Source of the DNA: a virus
Virus record (IMG/VR): IMGVR_UViG_3300049489_001336
Coordinates: 1 to 64,000 of that record
DNA: 64,000 nucleotides
Direction: 5' to 3' (one strand)
Shown: positions 34,937-43,453 of the stretch, one piece after another
How the letters are laid out: each line of letters begins with the position of its first letter
Numbering within the stretch: the first letter of the stretch is position 1
Notes under the pieces: model-generated
What the model was told of the DNA's origin: nothing
Seen by the model: only the letters and a program-made list of their open reading frames with translations
Databases searched by the model: none
Translations under genes and position numbers: made by a program

Positions 34937-34942
34937 GGATTT

Positions 34943-36802
34943 ATGAGCTATTCGAAAATCATTACGCTTGATGAGCACTTCGCTACGGGTGAACCGACCG
35001 TCCAGTTGGTTTCTACGTGGGGGCGTAATGGTAAGCTTTTGCGTGAAGCAACGTCGCTTCACAAGATCGCTAGTACGAATAGCCCCGCGCTTGATTACAT
35101 CCGTAATGTGGCACCTGAACCCGGCAAGAGCATCGTGCTTGTCGTTGGTTTAGGTGACCACGAAACGTATGGCCCGAATCGCAATGGTGACGGATTTCCT
35201 TCTCAACCAATGCGCGGGAAAATTGCAGCGGATGAAGTGCTAACAAAGCACTATCAAACGTACGATAACGCGCACGTATTTGAGCATCACGTAAATAACG
35301 ATCCCAGTAAAGCCATCGGTAAAGTTAAAAAGGCTTTCTGGAATCCTGCAATGCGGCGCGTTGAGCTCATCGAGGATTTCGATCACGAAAAGGCGCCGCA
35401 TCTTTTAGAGAAAATCGCAAGCGGTGAGTATCCAGCTAAGAGCATGGGGGCGCGCATCAAATACGATGTATGTTCCAATTGCGCCAATAAAGCCCGCACA
35501 CGCTCGGAATACTGTGACCATCTAAAATTCGCAATGAGTCGTATTGACCCCGAAACCGGGATTCAAAATGCTGCGCTTAACCCCAGTCCTCATTTTTTCG
35601 ATAGTTCTTGGGTTATTCGGCCTGCAGATCGTACTGGCTACATGCTTAAAAAGGTAGCTAAAGAGCACCCCTACGAGATTCGCTTGGGTGGCTTTGAATT
35701 CGGTGAAATCGTCAATGATTTATCTCAGAAAGCAGCTGAGATCGGTAAAGCTGCGGATATTGAGAAAATCATTCAAGGTGAACCCGCCGCGAGTGTGTCT
35801 AATTTAGACCCCGCCGACGCACGTCTTGTCGAGCGTTATATGCAGGAGTGCGCTTGTTCTGACGAGCCGAAAGACAATTCCGGCGTCGTCAATATCATGA
35901 TTTCTTACAAGCCCAATGAGGCGATGGACACTGCCGAAGCTGCAGGCCTTCCATTAGGTTTGAAAGAAATCATGCAAATGTTCTTGGGCAAATTGGATCC
36001 TGAACAAGGTCCAAGTTGTGCTTCACCTGAATTACTGAAGTCTGCGAATGACCATTTAGGTCTTATTTTCTCGGTATTTAATGCGTACCCGCGCTTTTAT
36101 TCAGACTTAATCAAAGAGGCGAATTTAGATCAACCTTTCGCGGTAAATGAAGACTTACTGCAAAAAATCGCGATTTGGGATAGTCCGACAGGAGACTACG
36201 TAAAGCGCACGGTGTTGCCGTCTAGCCTATATAGCGGGCGCCCCAAAACGGACGTACTTACGTGGACTGACCCTAATTCGGGCGTTCAGTACAAAACTAA
36301 CTACAATCACGTTCAACAAACCCAAGACGCGCTCATCCGTAAAGGTCTTAAAGACAAAGCAACCGTCAGTGGTGCTTTGTTAGGGACAGGCGCTTTACTA
36401 GGTGGCGCCGCTTACGGTCTTCGTCGTACGCGTGTACCGACGAACTTGCGCCGCGGAATGGGGCTTGTCGGTGCAGGTCTTGGTTTAGTTGGCGGCAAAA
36501 AGTTGATCGACCCTACACCTATTGCCGGACCAAAAATCGTAACTGATCAAGGCGAAACTATTTCTGGTTGGACGCCGATGGTTCAAAACAAAGCCGCCGG
36601 CTACAACCCCGACTTCGCTTACGTCGTAAAGCGCGCGTCAGAGAAACCCTCCAAGATGGATTCTCAGTACATTAAGGGATTCATATCTGGATTGAAGCAG
36701 GCTGAAATCCATGATGCTATGAGCCCCTTTATTGGACCGAACTTAGACTTCGACAAAGTTGCGCAAGCCCTTGGTACGTCGATATTAAAGCGTTCCGAGT
36801 AA
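34943..36802 (+). CDS. Prohead maturation serine protease (fused to a long C-terminal region)
   Basis: 619 aa. The N-terminal domain matches phage prohead proteases: GLGDHETYGPNRNGDGFP, then YDNAHVFEHHVNNDPSKAIG (catalytic His about 115/116) and PAKSMGARIKY (catalytic Ser 167). A cysteine group follows at once (C177, C180, C191, H193), as in some large-phage proteases. The rest, about 400 residues, is far longer than a minimal protease: a middle region with QKIAIW, then a glycine zipper (GALLGTGALLGGAAYG; GLVGAGLGLVGG). It contains four K-I-A tripeptides. It would cleave scaffold and core proteins during head maturation; the C-terminal part may itself be a core component. Confidence 0.82.
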   Translation: MSYSKIITLDEHFATGEPTVQLVSTWGRNGKLLREATSLHKIASTNSPALDYIRNVAPEPGKSIVLVVGLGDHETYGPNRNGDGFPSQPMRGKIAADEVLTKHYQTYDNAHVFEHHVNNDPSKAIGKVKKAFWNPAMRRVELIEDFDHEKAPHLLEKIASGEYPAKSMGARIKYDVCSNCANKARTRSEYCDHLKFAMSRIDPETGIQNAALNPSPHFFDSSWVIRPADRTGYMLKKVAKEHPYEIRLGGFEFGEIVNDLSQKAAEIGKAADIEKIIQGEPAASVSNLDPADARLVERYMQECACSDEPKDNSGVVNIMISYKPNEAMDTAEAAGLPLGLKEIMQMFLGKLDPEQGPSCASPELLKSANDHLGLIFSVFNAYPRFYSDLIKEANLDQPFAVNEDLLQKIAIWDSPTGDYVKRTVLPSSLYSGRPKTDVLTWTDPNSGVQYKTNYNHVQQTQDALIRKGLKDKATVSGALLGTGALLGGAAYGLRRTRVPTNLRRGMGLVGAGLGLVGGKKLIDPTPIAGPKIVTDQGETISGWTPMVQNKAAGYNPDFAYVVKRASEKPSKMDSQYIKGFISGLKQAEIHDAMSPFIGPNLDFDKVAQALGTSILKRSE

Positions 36803-36805
36803 AGC

Positions 36806-36834
36806 TTGTACAAACAAAGACTACGCCCTAAGAT
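36806..36834 (+). promoter_or_regulatory. Sigma70-like promoter for the scaffold/capsid operon
   Basis: TTGTAC (36806-36811), 17-bp spacer, TAAGAT (36829-36834), followed by TAAC. It lies in the 59-nt gap before the 36862 gene and is the closest match to the promoter at 27206-27234. The downstream genes run to the terminator at 40361-40396. Confidence 0.65.
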
Positions 36835-36861
36835 TAACCACGAAACCCTTGAGAGGGACAC

Positions 36862-37413
36862 ATGGCTGAAGAGAGCGCATTTACCCGTATTTTGAACAGC
36901 CTCAACGCTGCTGATACCGGGGTATCCGAAAAAACCGCGTCTGCTAACACAACGCCAAACGCGGCCACACGTCTTGTGGAAACCGTGCGTTCTGTCGCAG
37001 CCTCCACAAATAAGACAGCTTCCGCTAAGGCAGCTCCCGTGACGCCCGCTGCTTCGTTGGAGCAGATGGCCAAGCAGGCGCAAGCTGCTGAGCAGGAGCA
37101 GTTGGTCAAAGAGGCCCATCTCATGGGCGCCGCGATGGCTGACGGTTTTATGGAGCGCTTTGCACAGTATGACGTTGCGCTTTCTGGCGTAAAGACAGCA
37201 TCGCCGGCTGTACTTCCAGAAGCTCAGATTCAGAAAATTGCGGAAGCCGCTTACAGCCGCGCCGTCCAGGACATGGAAAAACACGCTGAAGCGGAGTTCG
37301 AGCGGGGTTATCAAGACCAGCTCCAAGAGATTCACAAGATCGCGGCTGACATGCATTTCATTGGTCAGACCGCCGCCAGCACGCTCATTAACGAGGCGCG
37401 TAAGGCCCAATGA
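36862..37413 (+). CDS. Scaffold-like helical protein rich in K-(T/I)-A motifs
   Basis: 183 aa, Ala/Glu/Gln-rich and probably elongated coiled coil after residue 65. It holds five copies of the tripeptide: KTA at 24-26, 51-53 and 111-113, KIA at 125-127 and 159-161. First gene after the promoter at 36806, with SD GAGAGGG. Position between protease and capsid and the composition fit a scaffold or prohead core protein that is degraded by the protease. It overlaps the next gene by 4 nt (ATGA). Confidence 0.7.
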   Translation: MAEESAFTRILNSLNAADTGVSEKTASANTTPNAATRLVETVRSVAASTNKTASAKAAPVTPAASLEQMAKQAQAAEQEQLVKEAHLMGAAMADGFMERFAQYDVALSGVKTASPAVLPEAQIQKIAEAAYSRAVQDMEKHAEAEFERGYQDQLQEIHKIAADMHFIGQTAASTLINEARKAQ

Positions 37414-38039
37414 GCCGCTACGTAAACATCAGCGAGCTTGCAGACCAGGTACTTGCGTCAGTAGCTACTGAAGCGAGTACAAAGGTAGCGTCTGCACCTG
37501 CTCCAGCTAAGGCTTCGGTTCCGGTAGCGCGTGACATCAAAAAGCTTGCTGATGATTTACGTGCAATGCCCGAACAAGATGAAGTAGGCGACGAAGACCT
37601 CCAAGCGGTTCTCAATGACCCTGAGGTTTTAGAGCTTCTTCAAGCATTAGAAAATGACCCTGAGCTCCTCCAGGCTCTTCTCAGCGAAGAGGACTTTGGG
37701 GAAGCTGAGCCTGGCATGGAAGAAATGCAAGGCATGGAGGGCATGCAAGGCATGGAGGGGCTCGATCCTTCCGCCGACCCCCTTTCTGCGCAACAAGGTC
37801 CTTCGGAAAAATCCGAAGGTAAGCGCGAAAAAGACAAAGGTGAATCTGATTCACCCGAAGGTAAGGATAAACCTGCGCCTTTTGGTCAAAAATCAGGGTC
37901 TCTCAGCGCAGACCTCCGTAAAATCGCCGCGTATTTACGCCAACAAGAAACACAAGCCAAGCGAGTACGCTTGGTAAAGGCAGCGGCAATGTTAAATGCC
38001 GCGACTGGCCTTCAGCACCTCATTGGGGGTTCAAAGTGA
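37410..38039 (+). CDS. Acidic scaffold-like protein
   Basis: 209 aa. The N-terminus resembles the preceding gene (Ala-rich, TKVASAPAPAKAS), a strongly acidic centre follows (EDLQAVLNDPEVLELLQALE) and a repeated Gln-Gly-Met-Glu-Gly-Met tract, then a charged linker and a C-terminal helix with RKIAAY and VKAAAM. High acidity and low complexity are usual for phage scaffolds. Overlaps both neighbours by 4 nt. Confidence 0.65.
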   Translation: MSRYVNISELADQVLASVATEASTKVASAPAPAKASVPVARDIKKLADDLRAMPEQDEVGDEDLQAVLNDPEVLELLQALENDPELLQALLSEEDFGEAEPGMEEMQGMEGMQGMEGLDPSADPLSAQQGPSEKSEGKREKDKGESDSPEGKDKPAPFGQKSGSLSADLRKIAAYLRQQETQAKRVRLVKAAAMLNAATGLQHLIGGSK

Positions 38040-38395
38040 GCAAGGTAAGTAGAACAAAGCTTGCTGGTGTGCTCGAAGCCGTCGCTGATTATATCGACGA
38101 AAACGAGAGCCAAAAGCTGGCTTCTGAAAAAGTTGCGCGTGAAGAGCGCATTCAAAAGCTCGCCAAGAGCTACGAAACCTCCACGGGTGAAACCTTGGCG
38201 CCTGCTTTTAAAGAAAAGCTGGCGAACCTTGATCCCGAAACCCTTGATCATTTACTCAAGGTTGCCAAAAATAACGATGAGTCTCCGGTCTCCTTAGGCG
38301 GGCCGGCGGATACAAGCGATACCCCGGCTCCCCGCACAGTCAAGGAAGCCGCGGCTCAAGCAGAAAACCGATTCCTTGACTGGCTCATTAGCTGA
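38036..38395 (+). CDS. Small scaffold-like helical protein
   Basis: 119 aa, GTG start overlapping the previous stop (GTGA). It contains KLA tripeptides at regular intervals (TKLAGV, QKLASE, QKLAKS, EKLANL) and KVA, a variant of the K-(T/I)-A pattern, on a predicted continuous helix. Third of three similar helical genes between protease and capsid; likely core or scaffold. Confidence 0.65.
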   Translation: MSKVSRTKLAGVLEAVADYIDENESQKLASEKVAREERIQKLAKSYETSTGETLAPAFKEKLANLDPETLDHLLKVAKNNDESPVSLGGPADTSDTPAPRTVKEAAAQAENRFLDWLIS

Positions 38396-38420
38396 AAACA
38401 GGCTCAGGAGATAAGTTCCA

Positions 38421-38888
38421 ATGGCAAGTCTCAATGACAAGTTCGACGTACTCCGCGGCTGGGAACCTGGTGGCGACGCTGGTGTTGACCAATCGCTCCC
38501 TCCGGTGAAGGTCAGTAACGTTCCCGTTACCCTTTTGCCAGGGTATATCGTTGCTCTTAATTCCAGCGGCGAAGTTAACGTCGCTACGACTGCTGCTGAC
38601 GTCACCCTGGGTACGGCACAGCCCCAGCGTGTGTATGTCGTAGTGGAAGGCAATGGCGCCGACTATTCGACCGTATTTACGGAGAAGGTCGTGTGCCTTC
38701 GCGGCAAGCTCACCGTGAAGACTGACAAGCTTGGTGCTTCGCAGTCGTTCCCGGTTAACGGCAAGGTGTCGTTCAGCGCGGGTCTCTTGGTTGACGCCGG
38801 CGCTACAGCGACCACGCAAGTCATTGGTACGGTACTCGCGAACAACGTGTCCGCGAACGGTACCATCACAGTCGAACTCGACCTGTGA
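38421..38888 (+). CDS. Putative capsid decoration protein
   Basis: 155 aa with SD AGGAG. Beta-rich throughout (PVTLLPGYIVALNSSGEVNVA; RVYVVVEGNG; GTITVELDL) and lacking the K-(T/I)-A pattern. Directly before the major capsid gene in the same transcript, and with the same C-ending codon preference, which suggests very high expression. These features fit a head decoration or stabilising protein; sequence alone does not prove it. Confidence 0.65.
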   Translation: MASLNDKFDVLRGWEPGGDAGVDQSLPPVKVSNVPVTLLPGYIVALNSSGEVNVATTAADVTLGTAQPQRVYVVVEGNGADYSTVFTEKVVCLRGKLTVKTDKLGASQSFPVNGKVSFSAGLLVDAGATATTQVIGTVLANNVSANGTITVELDL

Positions 38889-38934
38889 TCGAACCCTAGT
38901 AATTACCCTGTAAAAAGGACACGGAGTTAAAATA

Positions 38935-39870
38935 ATGTCTTCGACCGCGTACCGCACCGAGACCGAAAAGGTTTCCGCTCAGTTCATTAACTCGAACTTT
39001 GTTCGTAAGCTTGAGCAGGGTCGAGTAAAGGAAGCTACGGAAGAGGGCTCTGCCTTTATCCGCACGAAAATGCGCCAGGAGGCGTTTGTTCGTGAGGTGC
39101 TTCCTCCGATCATGCTCGCGGACGACGAAATCGACCGCGACGAGAATACGGACCAGCCCAAGAAGATCGTCGAGAAGGAGCCTGACTCCGAGGCGACGTT
39201 CGTACCTTTCCATGGTACAGGTCCGCGCACCATTTTCCGTGGTCCCCGCTACGCGGTGTACTTCGGAAAGACCGAGTCTCAGCGCTTCCGTAAGTCGAAG
39301 TTTGAGCTGATGACCTATCAGAACGACATCCGCAAAATCCTTTCGGATAACTCCGTGAAGGACATGGCGGACCAGGAAGACCTGAAGTTCATCACCACGA
39401 TCAACACCATCCTCGCGGGTGCTGCTCCGCAGGTGAAGACGAACGCTGGCTTTACCTCGGCGGCCTTCAAGAAGGGCTTCCAGAACCTGGTCTCGCGTCG
39501 CCTGCCTATCGGCAAGGTGCTTATGACGAAGACCTGCTACTACGAGGCCCTCGACCTGCCGGCGACCTCGGTTGGTGACGACATTGCGTCGGGTCACTAC
39601 CGTGACGGTATCGAGAAGGAAGAGCGCCTTTGGGGCATTCCGGTCGTGACCACGATCAAGAATGACATCCTCACGGCCCAGGGCGGCGCCACCCACTCGG
39701 TGTATTTCTTCGCTCCGGAGAATTACCTGGGTAACTTCTTCCTTCTCCAGGATGCTACGTTGTTCATCAAGCAGGAAGCGGATATGATCTTCTTCCACAG
39801 CTACGCAGCGCCTGGCATCGGTATCGGTAACACCGCCGCGATGGCCCGCGTAGATATCACTATCGCGTGA
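38935..39870 (+). CDS. Major capsid protein
   Basis: 311 aa, SD GGAG 8 nt upstream. Called from its position after protease, scaffold and decoration genes, its strong codon bias, and a profile like HK97-fold capsids: a helical N-arm (residues 15-55), a beta/alpha middle (DQEDLKFITTINTIL), then FIKQEADMIFFHSYAAPGIGI near the C-terminus. No K-(T/I)-A tripeptide, unlike the adjacent scaffold genes. No long cleavable delta domain is evident, so scaffolding is probably supplied by the three upstream genes. Confidence 0.85.
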   Translation: MSSTAYRTETEKVSAQFINSNFVRKLEQGRVKEATEEGSAFIRTKMRQEAFVREVLPPIMLADDEIDRDENTDQPKKIVEKEPDSEATFVPFHGTGPRTIFRGPRYAVYFGKTESQRFRKSKFELMTYQNDIRKILSDNSVKDMADQEDLKFITTINTILAGAAPQVKTNAGFTSAAFKKGFQNLVSRRLPIGKVLMTKTCYYEALDLPATSVGDDIASGHYRDGIEKEERLWGIPVVTTIKNDILTAQGGATHSVYFFAPENYLGNFFLLQDATLFIKQEADMIFFHSYAAPGIGIGNTAAMARVDITIA

Positions 39871-40337
39871 GGCTCATGAAACTGCATTGGCTACAACTTA
39901 ATCGTTCTGGAGTAGTGCTTGAGATTTCGCATCTCAAGGATTACGGCGGTCAACCTCTGGTGTTTCGGCCCCCGAGCTTGACTCGACGTTGTGTAACAGA
40001 TGAGGTTTTTAATAACCCGCTTGTTGCCGACTACAGAACGCAAAGGCTACTCATTGAAGTAGACAGTAGCGGTGCAGTTTCGCCTCCGCCTGCGGCTCCT
40101 ACCCCACCTAAAGCGGTAGAGCCGCCGGCAGAGCTATCGGTTGTGCAAACGACGACGGTGCCGCCCACGGTTACCGAACCTGCTTCTACGGAACCAGTTT
40201 CTGAGCCTGCTGTTGAGGAACCTAAGGCCAATGCAGCAGAGCCTACGTCTTCTGAGCCTACTCCGGACTCCTCCGTGTCCAACGATGAGGCTGCTCCCAA
40301 AAGTGGGTTCGAGCTCAAGCGTCGCAACAAGCGCTAA
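39867..40337 (+). CDS. Head-associated protein with disordered C-terminus
   Basis: 156 aa from GTG 39867, or 153 aa from ATG 39876 (MKLHWLQLNRSG); the 4-nt GTGA overlap with the capsid stop favours coupling either way. Residues 1-55 are a small beta domain; the rest is a Pro/Glu/Thr-rich disordered region ending in a basic cap (FELKRRNKR). Last gene before the 40361 terminator. Function unknown; a head completion or capsid-binding role is possible by position. Confidence 0.65.
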   Translation: MRLMKLHWLQLNRSGVVLEISHLKDYGGQPLVFRPPSLTRRCVTDEVFNNPLVADYRTQRLLIEVDSSGAVSPPPAAPTPPKAVEPPAELSVVQTTTVPPTVTEPASTEPVSEPAVEEPKANAAEPTSSEPTPDSSVSNDEAAPKSGFELKRRNKR

Positions 40338-40360
40338 CACAACCTCTAGTTCTTGAGAGG

Positions 40361-40396
40361 AGCGCGCACATCTTAGATGTGACGCGCTTTTTCTTT
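40361..40396 (+). terminator. Intrinsic terminator of the capsid operon, inside the next gene leader
   Basis: Stem AGCGCG-CACATC (40361-40372) pairs with GATGTG-A-CGCGCT (40376-40388) with a 3-nt loop and one bulge, followed by TTTTTCTTT. It would stop most transcription after the capsid genes. The next ATG (40397) directly follows the T tract, and an SD-like GAGAGGAG lies just before the stem. Confidence 0.85.
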
Positions 40397-40960
40397 ATGG
40401 GCACACAAACAATCAAATGGTTTCCAGCAACGTCTCCCAACGTTATCGCTTATGAAGTATTAAAAAGCGATACAGGTATCGACGGTCCCTACACGTTGCT
40501 GACACAGGTATTGCACCAAATTCCTGGCGTAAATTGGGACAACACAGGTAGTTATTTCTTCTTTAATGATGAAGAAATAAGTTACCGCTACTACCGCTTA
40601 CGCGTTTTAGACCGCTACGGCAACGTAGCTGAAGACGAAGCGCCAACGCCGTTCAAAGCAGGAAATGACCCTGTCATTGCCCCTACGCTTTACGTAGTAG
40701 CGCTGACCGAAAATACGGGGGGCGCCAACGCACTTCAGTACATCACGAACGGAGGTACTCCTGTTGCAGGGGCTGCGATTCGCGTGTACCGAAAAATAGA
40801 TTACGACACAAATAACCTTAGCCGCGTAGTGGGCACGTCAGTCACCACTGCCACCGGCGGTTGGGCGGTTCCTGTATTTGTTGAGCCTGGAGACACTTAC
40901 ACGATCGTTTATCATAAGGTAAACGAGTACGGACCTGATAAAACCGAAGTCACGGTGTGA
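40397..40960 (+). CDS. Putative connector/neck-region protein with Ig/FnIII-like domain
   Basis: 187 aa from ATG 40397; the GTG at 40379 lies inside the terminator stem and is not used. The first 90 residues read like a fibronectin III fold (IKWFPATSPNVIAYEVLKS, YRYYRLRVLDRYGNVAED), and the C-terminal half like a second beta-sandwich (TGGWAVPVFVEPGDTYTIVYH). Such domains decorate phage virions. Translation must initiate right after a terminator hairpin; the SD lies on the other side of it. Confidence 0.65.
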   Translation: MGTQTIKWFPATSPNVIAYEVLKSDTGIDGPYTLLTQVLHQIPGVNWDNTGSYFFFNDEEISYRYYRLRVLDRYGNVAEDEAPTPFKAGNDPVIAPTLYVVALTENTGGANALQYITNGGTPVAGAAIRVYRKIDYDTNNLSRVVGTSVTTATGGWAVPVFVEPGDTYTIVYHKVNEYGPDKTEVTV

Positions 40961-40966
40961 GGTTCC

Positions 40967-41446
40967 ATGCCTATCGTAGCGACTCCTACCACTCCTGTTA
41001 TTTTGACCGTTGATCAAATTCGACGGTTTATGCGGGACTATCCAAATCAAAACATTTTACTGGATGCAGTCGAGTACTCTCAGGACGACGTAAATCAGGG
41101 CGTTGAAATGGTTACCTCGCGTTATAACGCGATTACGCCCCAAACTAATCTGATAGCGTCCTCCTGGCCTTCTCACCTTCAATACATTCTTCTACTCGGT
41201 GTCGCGGCGTATTTGCTTAAAAGCAACGCAATTCTTCAATTAAGAAATCAAGCCACTTACCAAGACGGCGACGTCGCTCCCATCGGTATCGATGACAAGT
41301 ACGCGCAGCATTTACAGCTTGCGCAAGTGCTTGATGCAGAGTGGCTCGACATGGTTACAAAAATCAAAATTCAAAATAACCTTGAAGAAGGTTATGGCAG
41401 CCTGAGTTCAGGCTACGTTAACGTCAGTCGTTACCACCACCGGTGA
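40967..41446 (+). CDS. Putative head-tail connector (adaptor)
   Basis: 159 aa. Starts with a Pro/Thr strand, then helices (VDQIRRFMRDYPNQN, LQYILLLGVAAYLLKSNAIL) and a polar C-terminus. Helical proteins of this size after the capsid gene are often gp6-type adaptors that bind the portal ring. The assignment is by size, fold impression and gene order only. Confidence 0.5.
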   Translation: MPIVATPTTPVILTVDQIRRFMRDYPNQNILLDAVEYSQDDVNQGVEMVTSRYNAITPQTNLIASSWPSHLQYILLLGVAAYLLKSNAILQLRNQATYQDGDVAPIGIDDKYAQHLQLAQVLDAEWLDMVTKIKIQNNLEEGYGSLSSGYVNVSRYHHR

Positions 41447-41450
41447 ACCC

Positions 41451-42074
41451 ATGTACTACGAATACGGACAGCGCGCAGCCTTACAAAAGCTTGGCATGGG
41501 TGCCGCACCTATCCCTTACGCAGGTGCGTCTACACCGACTAACGACATGTTCTCCGCAAACAAACGGCAGGACATTTGGAGCGAAGTGGACAGCACGCCT
41601 ATCGCAATGAGTGGCGAAGAGTCTGCACAAGGAATGCCGAGTGCTCCAAAAAGCGCGAGCTACACAGGCGTAGTCGCTCAGGGCAGTGGCGACGGATTTC
41701 GCGGAGATCCTGAACGTAAAAACAAGTTTGAAGATGGGGTGCGGCGAGCGTTTCAAAGCAACGCCGATATCGATAACAGCACCACCTCTGAACCCGGATT
41801 TGCGTCTCCTAAATTAGCCAATAGCTTTTTCAACATCGGCAAAGGCCTACGTCCGAGCAGCTTAGGTCCGCGCAGTACTTCTTCATTAATGGGTAAGACG
41901 TCACCCAGCATGCCAAAACCTGGCGGCAATTTAAATGCGTCTTTGAACCCCATGAAGTCCCCGGTGATTAAACCCCCGACACCCATGCAGCCTAATTTAG
42001 CGCGGGGAGCTCACATGTCCCTTATGGGATCAAGCGTCAACTCTCCAATGCATCGGTTTACGAGTCCTTTATGA
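41451..42074 (+). CDS. Putative virion protein with N-terminal KLG motif
   Basis: 207 aa. It begins MYYEYGQRAALQKLGMG, matching the N-terminal element of the small genes beside the RNA polymerase. The rest is Ser/Pro/Met-rich and probably disordered, with KPGGNLNASLNPMKSP-like stretches. It overlaps the next gene by 4 nt. The ordered N-terminus with a disordered body suggests a protein that is attached to a partner through the KLG segment. Confidence 0.65.
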   Translation: MYYEYGQRAALQKLGMGAAPIPYAGASTPTNDMFSANKRQDIWSEVDSTPIAMSGEESAQGMPSAPKSASYTGVVAQGSGDGFRGDPERKNKFEDGVRRAFQSNADIDNSTTSEPGFASPKLANSFFNIGKGLRPSSLGPRSTSSLMGKTSPSMPKPGGNLNASLNPMKSPVIKPPTPMQPNLARGAHMSLMGSSVNSPMHRFTSPL

Positions 42075-43453
42075 GCTTCGCTTATTACTGTAAGTACGCG
42101 ATGAGCACGCAATTTCAAACCATGGTTAGTGCCACTGGTGAGGATGGGCGCGTGCATTCTCGCACTACAGATAATCCTCGTAATCAGGTATCCAGCGCTT
42201 TTGAACAACAAGCGCTACAAATGGCGAATGAGCCTAGTGAGTCCAATCAATTTTCTGTGGGATCAGATCAAAGTAAAACTGCCATTGATTTAGAGACACT
42301 GAAACAACACAGTAAAACACCTGTGCGCGTAGACTCTCGTGCAGATTTTACAGGTGGCGGTTTTTACCATCCTAAAGAGGATTTTATAGGGATCAGCGAA
42401 GGCGTCGACCCTAACATTTTGGCACATGAAATAGGCCACACTAAATTCCAAAACAGTCTCCTAGGAAAAATTACACAGAGTGCCCCCGCACGTCTGATGC
42501 ATAACTTATCCCCTCTTGGGATGTTAGCTTTGGGTGGTAAACTGCAGGGTGATTTCAAAAAGCGTTTATTAAAATCGATGGGACTAAGCTTTGGAATGAG
42601 TGCCCCTACCCTGATTTCCGAAGGCGGGGCCGACTATCACGGCTATCAGACCTTAAAAGAATTAGGCGCGGACGACGCTCGATTAAAAGAATTTAGAAAT
42701 AAAATGATACTACCGGCTGCATCGTATTTAGCAGCCCCTATTGCAAATACTGCATTTGGCATGCATCTTAGTCGCCCCACGAAACCTGCGAATACTAAGA
42801 CGGCAGGCCGTGCCCTGGCACGCACCCTGAAATTCCGTGATCTCGACGTTTCAATCGAGACCGATAAAGGCAGCTACCGCCGTTGGTATGACCCGCATAC
42901 CAAGCAAGAAGGCAAAACACTAATGCAGTACCCGTACGGGTATATCCGCCGTACGCAAGGCATGGACGGCGATCACATCGATTGTTTTGTTGGACCCAAC
43001 GAAAAGTCTGACAAGATATTTGTTATTTTAACGAATAAAGCACCTAATTTTGACAGAATCGATGAAGAAAAGTGCATGTTAGGTTTTGACTCGGCCGAAC
43101 AAGCCAAGAAGGTATTCTTGGACCATTATTCGGACCGCAAATTCTTTAATTCCATGAAGATCATGTCTTACAACGACTTCAAGGACAAAGCGTTAGCAAC
43201 GCTTAATGGCGGTGTAAAGAAACTCAGCGCTGCGCAAGACGCGTCTTCGCTAGCTGGATTTGACAGTCAAAATTCAGACTTTTTAGAGACACCTAGGGGC
43301 CGGGCTTTTATTGCATGGAACGGGTTTCAACCGGGTACTTTTATGAGTCCGTCAACGCGTGTTGACCGGATGTTCCGTGCGCATGACAATGCGCCTTCTA
43401 CGGATGCTGTAGAAGGTAACACCAACGCACATCCTGCAGAGCCGAGTCTCTAA
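42071..43453 (+). CDS. HExxH metallopeptidase-like domain fused to phage InPase-like domain
   Basis: 460 aa. The N-terminal half has a zinc-protease signature H119-E-I-G-H123 (ILAHEIGHTKF) and a downstream acidic SEGGADYHGY that could give the third ligand. The C-terminal half (about 255-380) matches the InPase (inorganic pyrophosphatase-like) domain known from MuF-type and polymorphic-toxin proteins: YGYIRRTQGMDGDHIDCFVG, FVILTNKAPNFDRIDEEKCM, LGFDSAEQAKKVFLDHY. KTA occurs twice (SKTAID, TKTAGR). It could be packaged with the head or act at the neck. Substrates are unknown. Confidence 0.7.
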   Translation: MSFAYYCKYAMSTQFQTMVSATGEDGRVHSRTTDNPRNQVSSAFEQQALQMANEPSESNQFSVGSDQSKTAIDLETLKQHSKTPVRVDSRADFTGGGFYHPKEDFIGISEGVDPNILAHEIGHTKFQNSLLGKITQSAPARLMHNLSPLGMLALGGKLQGDFKKRLLKSMGLSFGMSAPTLISEGGADYHGYQTLKELGADDARLKEFRNKMILPAASYLAAPIANTAFGMHLSRPTKPANTKTAGRALARTLKFRDLDVSIETDKGSYRRWYDPHTKQEGKTLMQYPYGYIRRTQGMDGDHIDCFVGPNEKSDKIFVILTNKAPNFDRIDEEKCMLGFDSAEQAKKVFLDHYSDRKFFNSMKIMSYNDFKDKALATLNGGVKKLSAAQDASSLAGFDSQNSDFLETPRGRAFIAWNGFQPGTFMSPSTRVDRMFRAHDNAPSTDAVEGNTNAHPAEPSL

